Source of the DNA: Flammeovirgaceae bacterium SG7u.111
Lineage (GTDB): Bacteria; Bacteroidota; Bacteroidia; Cytophagales; Flammeovirgaceae
Assembly (NCBI GenBank): GCA_034044135.1
Contig: CP139021.1
Span: 1,813,635-1,877,634, forward strand
DNA: 64,000 nt
Direction of reading: 5' to 3'
Part shown: one piece after another, positions 16,365 through 24,006 of the stretch
How the letters are laid out: the number at the start of each line of letters is the position of its first letter
How positions within the stretch are numbered: position 1 is the first letter of the stretch
Position numbers and translations under genes: made by a program
Notes under the pieces: generated by a model
What the model saw: only the letters and a program-made list of their open reading frames with translations
Database searches by the model: none
Told to the model about the DNA's origin: nothing

Positions 16365-17249
16365 TTAAGGTGGTTTTCTGTAAGCGGCAGGAGTTATACC
16401 TTCATTATTCTTAAAAAACTTGATGAAGTTGGTAGGCTCATCAAAACCCATATTATAGGCAATTTCAGCAACAGAATCGGTGGTTTGTACTAATAAAGCT
16501 TTGGCACGTAGCGTCATATAATTAGACAAAACTTTTTTTGCCGTTAGGCCAGTGGCTTTTTTTACACATTCTGATAAATAAATAGGGGTTACATGCATAG
16601 CATCGGCATATTCGGCAATGCTTCTGTATTTAGCAGTTTCTTTAAGGATTAACTCTTCAAAATTTGCGGTGATTTCTTGGTAGCGTTTTAGTTTGACCAT
16701 ACCAACAGCATTGCCAACAATTCGCTTTGTTTGAAGTAATAGTACCACAAGATAAGAGCGTACCAGTTCTACCGTATGGGTATCGTCCTTATAAGATTCT
16801 TCATAAATGGTATCAAATAGTTTTTTTATCAAAGGTAAATCTGTTGTAGTTAATTTGTAAGAAGGATTAGAATTCAGCTTAAAATAAGGAAACTCGTGTT
16901 GTATTTCATATTGATGTTTTTTTGGGACAAAAAACTGTGCATCAAAAAGTAAAGAATAGCCATTGACCCCTGGCTTGCCCTCAAAAGGTGTTACAGAAAA
17001 CAATTGCAAAGGAGAATTAAAAGCAATAGAGTTGGTTAAGTCTTCAATTTTAGTTGTGCCTATTTGTCTTTCAGATAAATTATCGGCATAAAAATCTATC
17101 GTAAAAAAGGTTTTTAAATGTGGGTTTAGCGCATCTTTTGCAATGTCTGAAGTTTCATGAAACTTAAAGATATGGAAATTAGGGTCTATAGGCTTTTTCT
17201 TTACATTAAGATCAACTAGTAATTCCTTAATATCTTGGTAGGTTTTCAT
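16365..17249 (-). CDS. AraC-family transcriptional regulator
   Basis: This 294-residue protein has an N-terminal cupin-like ligand domain (residues about 25-160) and two C-terminal helix-turn-helix units, with IAEYADAMHVTPIYLSECVK and VAEIAYNMGFDEPTNFIKFF followed by GITPAAYRK, the AraC signature. It is soluble and cytoplasmic. The MFS and peroxiredoxin-like genes lie directly downstream on the same strand, so they are its likely targets. The neighbour at 17334 is a second AraC regulator, but the two proteins are not close copies. Confidence 0.9.
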   Translation of the reverse strand: MKTYQDIKELLVDLNVKKKPIDPNFHIFKFHETSDIAKDALNPHLKTFFTIDFYADNLSERQIGTTKIEDLTNSIAFNSPLQLFSVTPFEGKPGVNGYSLLFDAQFFVPKKHQYEIQHEFPYFKLNSNPSYKLTTTDLPLIKKLFDTIYEESYKDDTHTVELVRSYLVVLLLQTKRIVGNAVGMVKLKRYQEITANFEELILKETAKYRSIAEYADAMHVTPIYLSECVKKATGLTAKKVLSNYMTLRAKALLVQTTDSVAEIAYNMGFDEPTNFIKFFKNNEGITPAAYRKPP

Positions 17250-17333
17250 TGATGTTTTAGTGGCTGTTTCAAATTACCTACAACACTCTGGCTTCGATTC
17301 CTGCTCCACATCGGAGTATTTCAATAGGTTAGG

Positions 17334-18245
17334 TTAATTCAATTTATACTTTTCTCTGTATTCCGTAGGGCTGATGCCTTCTTTCTTTTTGAATAATCTT
17401 GAAAAATAGGGCGGATATTCAAAGCCCAAATCATAGGCTACTTCAGCGATCGTTTTATTGGGGTTCAACAGAATATTTTTGGCCTCGTCAATTAGGTACA
17501 ATTGCAGATGTTCGGTTGAGGTTTTCCCTGTTTCTTTTTTAAGTGTGTCGCTTAGGTAGCGCTGCGAAACCGATAGTTTGTCCGCAATTTTCTCAATGCT
17601 TGGAATGCCTTTTTCCTGTAATTGTCCTGAATCAAAATACGCTGATAATTGCTGGTTAAACTTCTCCAATAAGCTATTGGAGAGTTCTTTTCTATTCAAG
17701 AACTGTCTTTCATAGAACCGGTTGGCATATTTTAAAAGTGTGCTGAGTTGCGAAACGATGATATCTTTGCTGAACTTATCTTGGTTATTCTGGTATTCGA
17801 TGTCAATATTCTCCACAATCGATTCAATCTGCTTTTCTTCTTTGGGGGAAAGATGAAGGGCTTCATTGGCCGAATACGAAAAGAAACCAAATTTCTTAAT
17901 CTGGTGAGCTAATTCTGTCCCTTTCAGAAAGTCTTCGTGAAAGTTAATTGAAAAGCCTTTTTGGTCGTATACCATGCTGTGATCCCATTGCAGCACTTGC
18001 CTTGGGGCTATGAAAATCAGTGCCCCATTGGTAAAGTCATAGTGTGTTCGTCCGTAGTTTACCTCGCCCTTCACAATCTTCTTCAAACTAATGGAATAGC
18101 AATCGTTGGTAATGGGCGGTGAGCTTTCTTTTGGGCAAGGCAAGAAACCATCGGCTGTAGCAGAAAACACACTCAACATAGGATGCTCTGGGCGCGGAAG
18201 CTCCAGGTAATCTAAATAAGCAGATAGTGTTTTGAAATGTTGCAT
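17334..18245 (-). CDS. AraC-family transcriptional regulator
   Basis: This 303-residue protein has an N-terminal cupin-like domain (GALIFIAPRQVLQWD) and a C-terminal double helix-turn-helix: IADKLSVSQRYLSDTLKKET, then VAYDLGFEYPPYFSRLFKKK and GISPTEYREKY. It is the last gene of an apparent three-gene operon (SDR oxidoreductase, small membrane protein, AraC): the stop of the preceding gene lies one base before this start. Such SDR-AraC pairs are common in Bacteroidota, where the regulator controls the oxidoreductase gene. The effector is unknown. Confidence 0.9.
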   Translation of the reverse strand: MQHFKTLSAYLDYLELPRPEHPMLSVFSATADGFLPCPKESSPPITNDCYSISLKKIVKGEVNYGRTHYDFTNGALIFIAPRQVLQWDHSMVYDQKGFSINFHEDFLKGTELAHQIKKFGFFSYSANEALHLSPKEEKQIESIVENIDIEYQNNQDKFSKDIIVSQLSTLLKYANRFYERQFLNRKELSNSLLEKFNQQLSAYFDSGQLQEKGIPSIEKIADKLSVSQRYLSDTLKKETGKTSTEHLQLYLIDEAKNILLNPNKTIAEVAYDLGFEYPPYFSRLFKKKEGISPTEYREKYKLN

Positions 18246-18246
18246 A

Positions 18247-18783
18247 TTACTTTTTCAATTCTTTTTCTACGGATATCAATTGCTCATTATAAGCTTCAAT
18301 TCTGGCGCGGGCTGTACCGTCAATTAACAAAATAACTGTCATCATTGCAATAGTTGTGATCATGCTTGCCCGCCAAATAGGCGTGTTGATGAATATAATA
18401 CCGAGGGCACAGGCAGCGATAATTAGCGGGATTGCTTTAAAAACAATGGTTTTATATTCGTTTATAGTACTTTCGGCACGTGCAAGTTCTGATGCTACAA
18501 AAGCTGGGGCATCCGTATTGTAGGCAGTTTCAAATTGTGTAATTCTCGATTTGTTGGTAAAGAATAACCCAAGCCCAATAATTACCAGTAAAGAGCCTGC
18601 CACCAAGGTGGGGATGATGTAGGCTCTTGCCATGTCGGTTTTTCCCAATTGCCAAAATCCTAAGCTTGCCGCCATAAACACCACTCCAAAAAGAATGAAA
18701 AAAGGAGTTGAAAAAAGCTCGGCTTTCGCCCAATCTGTTGCTGATTTTAATATATCCATTGCTAACTTTTTTATATGTTCCAC
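18247..18783 (-). CDS. Small inner-membrane protein, unknown function
   Basis: This 178-residue protein has four predicted transmembrane segments: two near the N-terminus (FFILFGVVFMAASLGFWQLG and IPTLVAGSLLVIIGLGLFF) and two in the second half (IPLIIAACALGIIFI and MITTIAMMTVILLI). Between them is a soluble helical stretch of about 40 residues, and a charged helix ends the protein. I do not recognise a named family. Its start overlaps the end of the SDR gene by 13 bases, and the AraC gene follows after one base, so it is translationally coupled within that operon. Confidence 0.65.
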   Translation of the reverse strand: MEHIKKLAMDILKSATDWAKAELFSTPFFILFGVVFMAASLGFWQLGKTDMARAYIIPTLVAGSLLVIIGLGLFFTNKSRITQFETAYNTDAPAFVASELARAESTINEYKTIVFKAIPLIIAACALGIIFINTPIWRASMITTIAMMTVILLIDGTARARIEAYNEQLISVEKELKK

Positions 18784-19721
18784 TTAATACCTGTTTCTTT
18801 TTCTGACAGATCCCAGAGTTTTTTGGATACTGCTTTGTCTTTAGCGTGCGGCTTTAATTCATGCGCCCCAACAGGCCCTACCCAATTGCTACGCCCAGTT
18901 GGACCATAAAATTCGGTTTGGTCTAAATCAGGCTCGGTAGCACACATTAACTCAGGATATGCGCCATTTTCGGCAGGCTGTGTTAATGGCGACAATTTCA
19001 TCATACCAAAAATCAATTTCATCATAAAGCTACCACTAGTACTGATGAGGTTTGTTCGTGACGAACCTGGATGGCAGGCATAGGCTTTCACATCTGTCTT
19101 TCCTGCTTCTTTCAGTCGGTCTTGTAGTTCGTAGATTGACATGATTTGCGCCAACTTACTTTGGCTGTAAGCATCGTTTGGCGTGTAGTCTTTATCCCAA
19201 TTCAAATCGTCGAACTTGATGGTTTTAATTCCCATATCATATCCCATACTTCCTACTGTTACAATTCGCCCCTTAGATTTTTCAATGAGTGGGAACAATA
19301 AAGCTTGAAGTGTAAAATTCCCATAGTAATTCGTTCCCATTTGACTTTCCCAACCGTCAACAGTTAGTGTTTGTTTTGGCACTTGAGCAATAGCAGCGTT
19401 ACACATCAATGCATCGATTTGAGAAACTGTCTTTAGCACCTCCTCTGCAGCTTTTTTCACAGAAGCTTGTTCCGCTAAGTCCATACGTATGCTGGATACA
19501 TCTATATCATTACCAAGCTCTTGTTTTAAGGTTGCGATGGTGTCCTCCGATTTTTTCGAGTTACGGTTGAGCATCACCACTTTTGCTCCTTTAGATAGCA
19601 ATATGCGCGCTGCTTCAAATCCCGTACCGCTGGTAGTACCTGTTATGGCGTATGTTTTGCCTTTTAGATTCCCTATTCTTTCCGGAGTCCAACCTTTTTT
19701 GCCAAATTGATGTGTGTTCAT
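18771..19721 (-). CDS. SDR-family oxidoreductase (protochlorophyllide reductase-like group)
   Basis: This 316-residue protein has the SDR signatures of the retinol dehydrogenase/LPOR-like group: ITGTTSGTGFEAARILLSKG (TGxxxGxG), DALMCNAAIA (NAG-like) and the active site YSQSKLAQI (YxxxK). Ser in RIVTVGSMG completes the triad. It has no signal peptide. It would reduce or oxidise a carbonyl or alcohol with NAD(P)H. It is the first gene of a coupled operon with a small membrane protein and an AraC regulator. A perfect 9-base-arm inverted repeat at 19765-19789 lies about 45 bases upstream of the start and could be a regulator site. Confidence 0.88.
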   Translation of the reverse strand: MNTHQFGKKGWTPERIGNLKGKTYAITGTTSGTGFEAARILLSKGAKVVMLNRNSKKSEDTIATLKQELGNDIDVSSIRMDLAEQASVKKAAEEVLKTVSQIDALMCNAAIAQVPKQTLTVDGWESQMGTNYYGNFTLQALLFPLIEKSKGRIVTVGSMGYDMGIKTIKFDDLNWDKDYTPNDAYSQSKLAQIMSIYELQDRLKEAGKTDVKAYACHPGSSRTNLISTSGSFMMKLIFGMMKLSPLTQPAENGAYPELMCATEPDLDQTEFYGPTGRSNWVGPVGAHELKPHAKDKAVSKKLWDLSEKETGIKWNI

Positions 19722-19764
19722 CTTTGCTTATTTTTTGTTGTTTAAAGAATAAAACAAAGATCGT

Positions 19765-19789
19765 TATAAGGCTCATTCAAAGCCTTATA
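19765..19789. promoter_or_regulatory. Inverted repeat upstream of the SDR operon
   Basis: TATAAGGCT and its exact complement AGCCTTATA flank a 7-base loop. It could be an operator for the operon's own AraC regulator or a transcript hairpin; nothing decides between these. Confidence 0.35.
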
Positions 19790-19898
19790 CACATTTTCGT
19801 ATCATGTATACTTTTTGGTTTTTTATCACACTTAACATTCGCATATCACTACAATTCTTGTTTGGGCGGGTATCCACACCACCATTTCAAGTACTGTT

Positions 19899-20165
19899 GT
19901 TCCTGTTCCATAGCGTTAGTTATTTTCCCCGCTCTTCGGCATTTAAAATTCTGAAGCCTTATCGTAGGGTTTGCAACCCGTGTTTATTCAAGTTGCAATA
20001 AGGCAGAAAGTCGGAATACAATTCCTATGATAGGTTAGTTCGAGGTTGCAATGAGCATTATGACCCTTGTTTTGGACAACAGGAACAAGTAAAGCCCTCT
20101 TCTCGCTAGGATAAAGACATTGAAAAAATTATATTTTTAAGCTTGGTTTTTCAGACAGTACCTCG
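19899..20165. other. Non-coding repeat-rich stretch between the SDR operon and the ABM gene
   Basis: I see no gene in this part of the 463-base gap. It contains a fragment (19899-19926) resembling the internal hairpin of the long repeat at 24001, then a REP-like element (19927-20006), and it ends at the boundary motif ATTAGCGGC at 20166. Confidence 0.5.
19927..20006. repeat. REP-like palindromic repeat, copy 1
   Basis: It starts CCCCGCTCTTCGGCA and continues with a stretch that forms nested inverted repeats (CCTTAT with ATAAGG, GGGTT with AACCC). The same ordered sequence recurs at 22692-22796, with shortened copies at 24187 and 60277. Confidence 0.6.
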
Positions 20166-20174
20166 ATTAGCGGC
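20166..20174. repeat. Cassette-like boundary ATTAGCGGC (3' side of unit 2)
   Basis: In gene orientation this reads GCCGCTAAT, directly after the ABM gene. It matches, at 8 of 9 bases, the inverted boundary GCCGCTAAC at 21545-21553 before the MBL gene. Matching inverted ends around one gene unit are what integron cassettes show. Confidence 0.45.
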
Positions 20175-20184
20175 TGGCTTTTTT

Positions 20185-20613
20185 CTATTTTGATAATTTT
20201 TCAAAAATTTTAGGCATTGTTTCTTTATCTAAAGCTTCCATATCAACCAAATTCAAGGATTTTACCATTTTGAAAGTAGACGTCTTATAATGCTTGAAAT
20301 GAGGTGTCTGCAAATGCAATTCGTATGCTTCCTTGTCTTTATAGATTTCTAAAATTTTGATTTTATTCGGATTTTCTTTTATGTACATTGGATAAATAGA
20401 AATCACTCCTGCTTCTAATCTAACCGAAGCCTCAGCTTCTTCTTTTAGAATTATTAGATATTCATTAAGATGTTCAGGGTATATTTCTAATTCTGCAATT
20501 CTTATCATCATTTCATTAGCAATAAAGACATTCTGGTTTTGTTCTTTTTGTCCGCAAGCACTAACTACCAAAATCAAGACAAAAATCTGATATTTTAATT
20601 TTTGTAGTTTCAT
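20185..20613 (-). CDS. ABM-domain (quinol monooxygenase-like) lipoprotein
   Basis: This 142-residue protein has a lipoprotein signal (VVSAC, Cys20), followed by an antibiotic-biosynthesis-monooxygenase-like ferredoxin barrel: MIRIAELEIYPEHLNEYLII, EAGVISIYPMYIKE and EIYKDKEAYELHLQTPHFKHYK, where the HLQTPHF segment is typical. Known ABM proteins oxidise quinols or reactive small molecules, but periplasmic lipoprotein forms are uncharacterised. The gene starts one base after the stop of the metallo-hydrolase gene, so the two are coupled. Both lie inside the pair of cassette-like boundaries at 20166 and 21545. Confidence 0.78.
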   Translation of the reverse strand: MKLQKLKYQIFVLILVVSACGQKEQNQNVFIANEMMIRIAELEIYPEHLNEYLIILKEEAEASVRLEAGVISIYPMYIKENPNKIKILEIYKDKEAYELHLQTPHFKHYKTSTFKMVKSLNLVDMEALDKETMPKIFEKLSK

Positions 20614-20614
20614 A

Positions 20615-21526
20615 TCAATTTACTTTCTCCAATCTTTTTAGGGTAAATGGTTCTCCTGGTGCTAAAAGAACAATCCTTTCTGGGTTGTCCACAAAATCAT
20701 TCAATTTTTCAGGGTCTCCATTAAATGGTGGAAAATCTGGTGCATCTACTGAACCCCAATGATGTAATAAAAGGGGAGTATTTGGATAAGCGTTTGCTAA
20801 TTTTACAGCTCCCTCTAATGTGAAATGCCATTCACTATCCGAAAAATCAAAAAGGATTGCATCAGGAGTTGGCATTTTTAAATGTTCTGGCATCAGTCTT
20901 GAATCTCCCGTATCCCAAATATTTCCATCAGGCGTTTCAATCCAAAATCCTGTGCAATCTTCTTGTTTCCAATATCGACCTTCGTTCATTTCAGTAAGAG
21001 CGTTTTGCCACGCATGGTCGGCAGGAGTTAATGAAACTTTTATTTCACCGAGTTTGAATGACTCTCCAATACTGTGTCCAAAGGACGACAATCCTTGATT
21101 CTTCATTAATGAATCAACATAAACAGTTGAATGAAATTCTTTTGTTACAGCTTTCAAATCGGCACAAGTTGGCCTGCTATAATGGTCATTATCACTATGG
21201 GTAATTAAAATGGCATCCAAACTTGGAACTTTTTTGGCATCAATCGGAAAGTCAATCATTACTGGCATATCGAATCCTCCAAGTAATGGGTCTATCATAA
21301 AAGTTGTACCTCGACTATTGACTAAAAAACCTGCCATTCCCAACCACCTTAAAGTTGTTTGGTCTGATTCTTCAAATGCCTCCTTTCCAAAAAAATGAGT
21401 CGGGGGTGCTTTTGCTTGATATTTTTTCTCAGTTTTGGTTTCTTTTTTATCACTATTTTCTTTCTTCTCCGATTGGCACCCAACTGCCATTATTAGGATT
21501 CCAAGAATTAAAAGTATTTTATTCAT
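20615..21526 (-). CDS. Metallo-beta-lactamase-fold hydrolase lipoprotein (UlaG/NAPE-PLD-like)
   Basis: About 303 residues from the ATG at 21526; an upstream ATG at 21571 would place the start inside the repeat sequence. The lipobox is MAVGC. The metal site is visible as LITHSDNDHYSRPT (HxDxDH form), then DHAWQ, DTGDSR with the bridging Asp, and LLHHWG. This arrangement fits the UlaG and NAPE-PLD-like branch of MBL hydrolases, which act on lactones or phosphodiesters. It is probably periplasmic and lipid-anchored. Its natural substrate is unknown. It is coupled to the ABM lipoprotein gene and preceded by the hairpin-rich repeat at 21548-21715. Confidence 0.82.
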   Translation of the reverse strand: MNKILLILGILIMAVGCQSEKKENSDKKETKTEKKYQAKAPPTHFFGKEAFEESDQTTLRWLGMAGFLVNSRGTTFMIDPLLGGFDMPVMIDFPIDAKKVPSLDAILITHSDNDHYSRPTCADLKAVTKEFHSTVYVDSLMKNQGLSSFGHSIGESFKLGEIKVSLTPADHAWQNALTEMNEGRYWKQEDCTGFWIETPDGNIWDTGDSRLMPEHLKMPTPDAILFDFSDSEWHFTLEGAVKLANAYPNTPLLLHHWGSVDAPDFPPFNGDPEKLNDFVDNPERIVLLAPGEPFTLKRLEKVN

Positions 21527-21544
21527 ATTTTCTTTTTTCTGCTT

Positions 21545-21553
21545 GCCGCTAAC
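21545..21553. repeat. Cassette-like boundary GCCGCTAAC (5' side of unit 2)
   Basis: In gene orientation this reads GTTAGCGGC, just upstream of the MBL gene. GTTRRRY-type sites are the cassette junctions of integrons. It pairs with the boundary at 20166. Confidence 0.45.
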
Positions 21554-21715
21554 GTTTGAATAACAGGACAATTCCTGTTATTTCCCTTATGGGATGATTT
21601 GCTCCTTTTATCTATTTCCAAGAAGAAACACTCTATAAACATACAAAAAAACTTTGTTTGAAGGGATGTATGGAGAAGATATTATATATTCCTGTTCACC
21701 CTTCTAACCTCACTC
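21548..21715. repeat. Long dispersed repeat, copy A, upstream of the MBL gene
   Basis: From GCTAAC through the hairpin AATAACAGGA / TCCTGTTATT to the shared stretch ACTTTGTTTGAAGGGATGT and CTGTTCACCCTTC, this copy aligns along its whole length with 24001-24186. Each copy sits directly upstream of a minus-strand gene. Copy B carries about 16 extra bases inside the hairpin. Confidence 0.65.
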
Positions 21716-21774
21716 AGCCTCTCCCAACTACCCCTTTCCACCCAATTTTTCAAAAACTTTGTAGAATGAAGAGT

Positions 21775-21905
21775 AATATGTCTTATTTGAAAAGTAAATA
21801 TGCTATAAAGGATAGTAAGTATATTATAAAAGATAAATGTTATTCTATAAAAGGTAAAGGTGGTTGAATAAGAGATAAGCATTATCTGATAAAAGATAAG
21901 AGACA
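21775..21905. repeat. AT-rich degenerate tandem repeat
   Basis: Variants of TATAAAAGATAA recur five or six times, about 20 to 30 bases apart. No gene can be supported between the long repeat ending at 21715 and the start codon at 22160. This may be a regulatory spacer or slipped-strand sequence. Confidence 0.4.
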
Positions 21906-22159
21906 TTATATAAATAATAGTTGAGACCTATAAGGGAAGAGTTGTATGCTTCAAATAAAGAGATTTTACTTCTTTTAGAAGAAGTGTTAGTTATCCTTCT
22001 AAGGTAATTATACCTTTTGTTAAAGGTACTAGTATATAAATAAGAATTTTATAGGAGATAGTTAAAGGAGTTGGCTAACTATAACTATTGTTTATATTTG
22101 AAGAAATAGTTATATTGTATGTTACTTGCAGTATTCACCTTCAAACTCTCCTTACTGTT

Positions 22160-22549
22160 ATGATGTACTACAATTTTAAGCGGGTATTTAAGGCGAGAGG
22201 GATTGAACGTCCTTTCTCTTTTCTCCAAAAAGCTGGGTTCTCGGATAATTTTGCCTCAAAATGCAACCGTAACTTAATCAGGCGGTTGGAGCTGCGGGAA
22301 CTGGAGAAGCTATGCTACTTGCTACGCTGCACTCCCAATGACCTGATCGTATGGGAGCCCGATGATGCATCGCCCTTGGATAAGAACCATCCGCTCATGG
22401 AGATCAAAAAGCCTGAAAAGACCGTGGACATGACCAAAGCCCTCAACTCAGTCCCCCTTCACCAGCTCGCAGAGATAGAGCAGATGATCCTCGATAAGAT
22501 AAAGTCGAATGCGGGGAAGAAGCAGGAGGATAAGGACTTGGATGAGTAG
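22160..22549 (+). CDS. Small XRE-like helix-turn-helix protein
   Basis: From the ATG at 22160, about 129 residues. The N-terminal 70 residues form a Cro/CI-type domain of the compact kind found in Bacteroidota: FLQKAGFSDNFASKCNR is the turn region, followed by LRELEKLCYLLRCTPNDLIVW, the usual DLI ending of HTH_26 domains. The C-terminal 50 residues are charged and helical. It is likely a cytoplasmic DNA-binding protein. It stands alone on the plus strand between repeat-rich regions and in the opposite direction to the two cassette-like units. Its base composition is more GC-rich than the AT-rich flank before it. Confidence 0.72.
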   Translation: MMYYNFKRVFKARGIERPFSFLQKAGFSDNFASKCNRNLIRRLELRELEKLCYLLRCTPNDLIVWEPDDASPLDKNHPLMEIKKPEKTVDMTKALNSVPLHQLAEIEQMILDKIKSNAGKKQEDKDLDE

Positions 22550-22622
22550 TACGTATTCCTTACTTTTTAGGCATCCCGATGAAAATCAGAACCTCCAGCT
22601 AGGTTGCAAAAGGGCTGCCCTC

Positions 22623-22670
22623 AAAAGGATAGGCAGGAGATTCCGCATCTACGTGCGGAATGACTCCTTG
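22623..22670. repeat. Short palindromic repeat, copy 1
   Basis: The core ATTCCGCA-TCTACG-TGCGGAAT is a perfect hairpin. The whole 48-base unit recurs at 24421-24469 with only two or so differences. It follows the HTH gene by about 75 bases. Confidence 0.65.
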
Positions 22671-22691
22671 TTTTTTCTTATATAACCCCAA

Positions 22692-22796
22692 CCCCCGCTC
22701 TTCGGCACTTGCAATTTCGAAGCCTCATCGTAGGGTTTGCAGCCCGTGTTTATTCAAGTTGCAATAAGGCAGAGGTTGCACCTCGAACAGCGGGGG
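22692..22796. repeat. REP-like palindromic repeat, copy 2
   Basis: This is the longest copy. Its outer arms CCCCCGCTCTTCG and CGAACAGCGGGGG pair with one mismatch, and the interior repeats the sequence found at 19940-20006. It has no coding potential. Confidence 0.65.
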
Positions 22797-23060
22797 AAGT
22801 AGGGGAAGGCTGTTATATGGTTTTGACTTATCGAAGCTGTTCATGACGAGAGTAAATTTTACACTTAAGATTTAATCAAAGGTAAAAACACCAATTATTT
22901 ACTCTCGTTCTTGGCATGGGGCACGACGCCTGCCTATCAGCCGTGGCATTGACGTCTAATTTGTTTCGGGTACAATGTAGGAAAATCGAAGATTTTCCGG
23001 TGCGAGTAGAATGTAGAACTGCTCGAACTAGCAGAGTCTGGCATGGCTCGATTAGGCTAA
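22797..23060. other. Non-coding stretch downstream of the orphan gene
   Basis: I see no gene here. An inverted pair (ACGAGAGTAAAT near 22848, ATTTACTCTCGT near 22896) and the small hairpin AAAATCGAAGATTTT at 22981 are visible. In cassette terms this is where the recombination site of unit 1 would lie. Confidence 0.4.
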
Positions 23061-23069
23061 GTTAGCATC
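23061..23069. repeat. Cassette-like boundary GTTAGCATC (3' side of unit 1)
   Basis: Reads GATGCTAAC in gene orientation, a few bases after the stop of the orphan gene. It is the exact inverted complement of the boundary at 23998-24006. Confidence 0.5.
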
Positions 23070-23071
23070 TT

Positions 23072-23986
23072 TTATTCAATTTCTTCAAGTAATAATTGAC
23101 CTCCTTCTTTTCTAATTACTTCAAAAAGTCCGATTTTATTTTGACTTAAATCAACCCAGTCAGTGTTGAAATAGTGACTAAATGATATGTTCGTTTTAAT
23201 TATTGATACGCTAAATGCATCTTCCATGTAAGGCACATGAAAAAGACCATTGTAATTAACATTTGAAGGCTGTTCGTTTGATTGAATTACTTTGTTAATG
23301 TTGCTGACCGACATCTTGCTTTCCGCAAATGACCCATCATATAGCTTGAATTTTGCACCTTGAAGAAGACTTAGTATACATACCATTAGATCATTTTGCC
23401 GCTCATTTATCGATGGAGTAAATTCATCTTCAATTCCATTTGATTGCAATATTGAACTGAAACTATTTACTAACTCTAAAATTAAATCGCTTTGAGAAAA
23501 TACACCTGATGGAATTACAATTCTCATAACCAATTGAATGATGTCTATGATTTTTGATCGATTTCTGGGGCGAGATAGAACTCCTTTTTTTGAATAGCTT
23601 TTGTCAATTATTTCAATAGCCTTTATCTTGGAGAACGCTGTTGCTTCGAAATATTTATCGGGCGTTTTCTCTATTACGTTTTTGAGTATTCTTTTCTCAT
23701 CTGGATTAATCGGATTCATATTAAATTGAGGTGGAGAGAATGGAGATATCTTCGCATACTTGAGTTGCATGAATAGAACATCTAATTCCTGAAGGCAAAT
23801 TCCCTGATCTCTTAGTGTGGGGTGGGCAACAAAGTGACATATTTCTTTCAATAGACTTTCTTGGGTGAGCCCACAGTCTCTAATTTCAATAAGCAAGTTT
23901 TTAACCGTGCCCTCATCAAATTCATTCTTCTGAATAGATTTCAGGTTTTTAACTATTGAAGATATTAACTTCGGGTTGAGTTGCAT
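23072..23986 (-). CDS. Orphan 304-residue protein of unknown function
   Basis: I do not recognise this protein. It is soluble, with no signal peptide or membrane segment. Residues 1-90 look helical, with HFVAHPTLRDQGICLQELD; the middle has FEATAFSKIKAIEIIDK and a basic patch RPRNRSKIIDII; the C-terminal 90 residues have alternating strand-like segments (VNYNGLFHVPYMEDAFSVSI). The TIGR02391-like HNH-adjacent proteins of defence islands share the general look, but I cannot support that link. It is enclosed by exact 9-base inverted boundaries and preceded by the long repeat, so it behaves like a one-gene cassette. AT content and codon use fit an acquired gene. Confidence 0.6.
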   Translation of the reverse strand: MQLNPKLISSIVKNLKSIQKNEFDEGTVKNLLIEIRDCGLTQESLLKEICHFVAHPTLRDQGICLQELDVLFMQLKYAKISPFSPPQFNMNPINPDEKRILKNVIEKTPDKYFEATAFSKIKAIEIIDKSYSKKGVLSRPRNRSKIIDIIQLVMRIVIPSGVFSQSDLILELVNSFSSILQSNGIEDEFTPSINERQNDLMVCILSLLQGAKFKLYDGSFAESKMSVSNINKVIQSNEQPSNVNYNGLFHVPYMEDAFSVSIIKTNISFSHYFNTDWVDLSQNKIGLFEVIRKEGGQLLLEEIE

Positions 23987-23997
23987 AGTTATTGGTT

Positions 23998-24006
23998 GAT
24001 GCTAAC
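23998..24006. repeat. Cassette-like boundary GATGCTAAC (5' side of unit 1)
   Basis: Reads GTTAGCATC in gene orientation, 12 bases upstream of the ATG of the orphan gene. It is the exact inverted partner of 23061-23069, 937 bases away end to end. Confidence 0.5.

Noticed and set aside
21775-21905. AT-rich repeats as a replication origin or iteron array
   Set aside because: There is no replication initiator gene, no DnaA-box cluster and the units are degenerate.
23072-23986. Orphan protein as a restriction or defence nuclease
   Set aside because: No catalytic motif (PD-ExK, HNH, GIY-YIG) can be seen and there is no methyltransferase or partner gene next to it.
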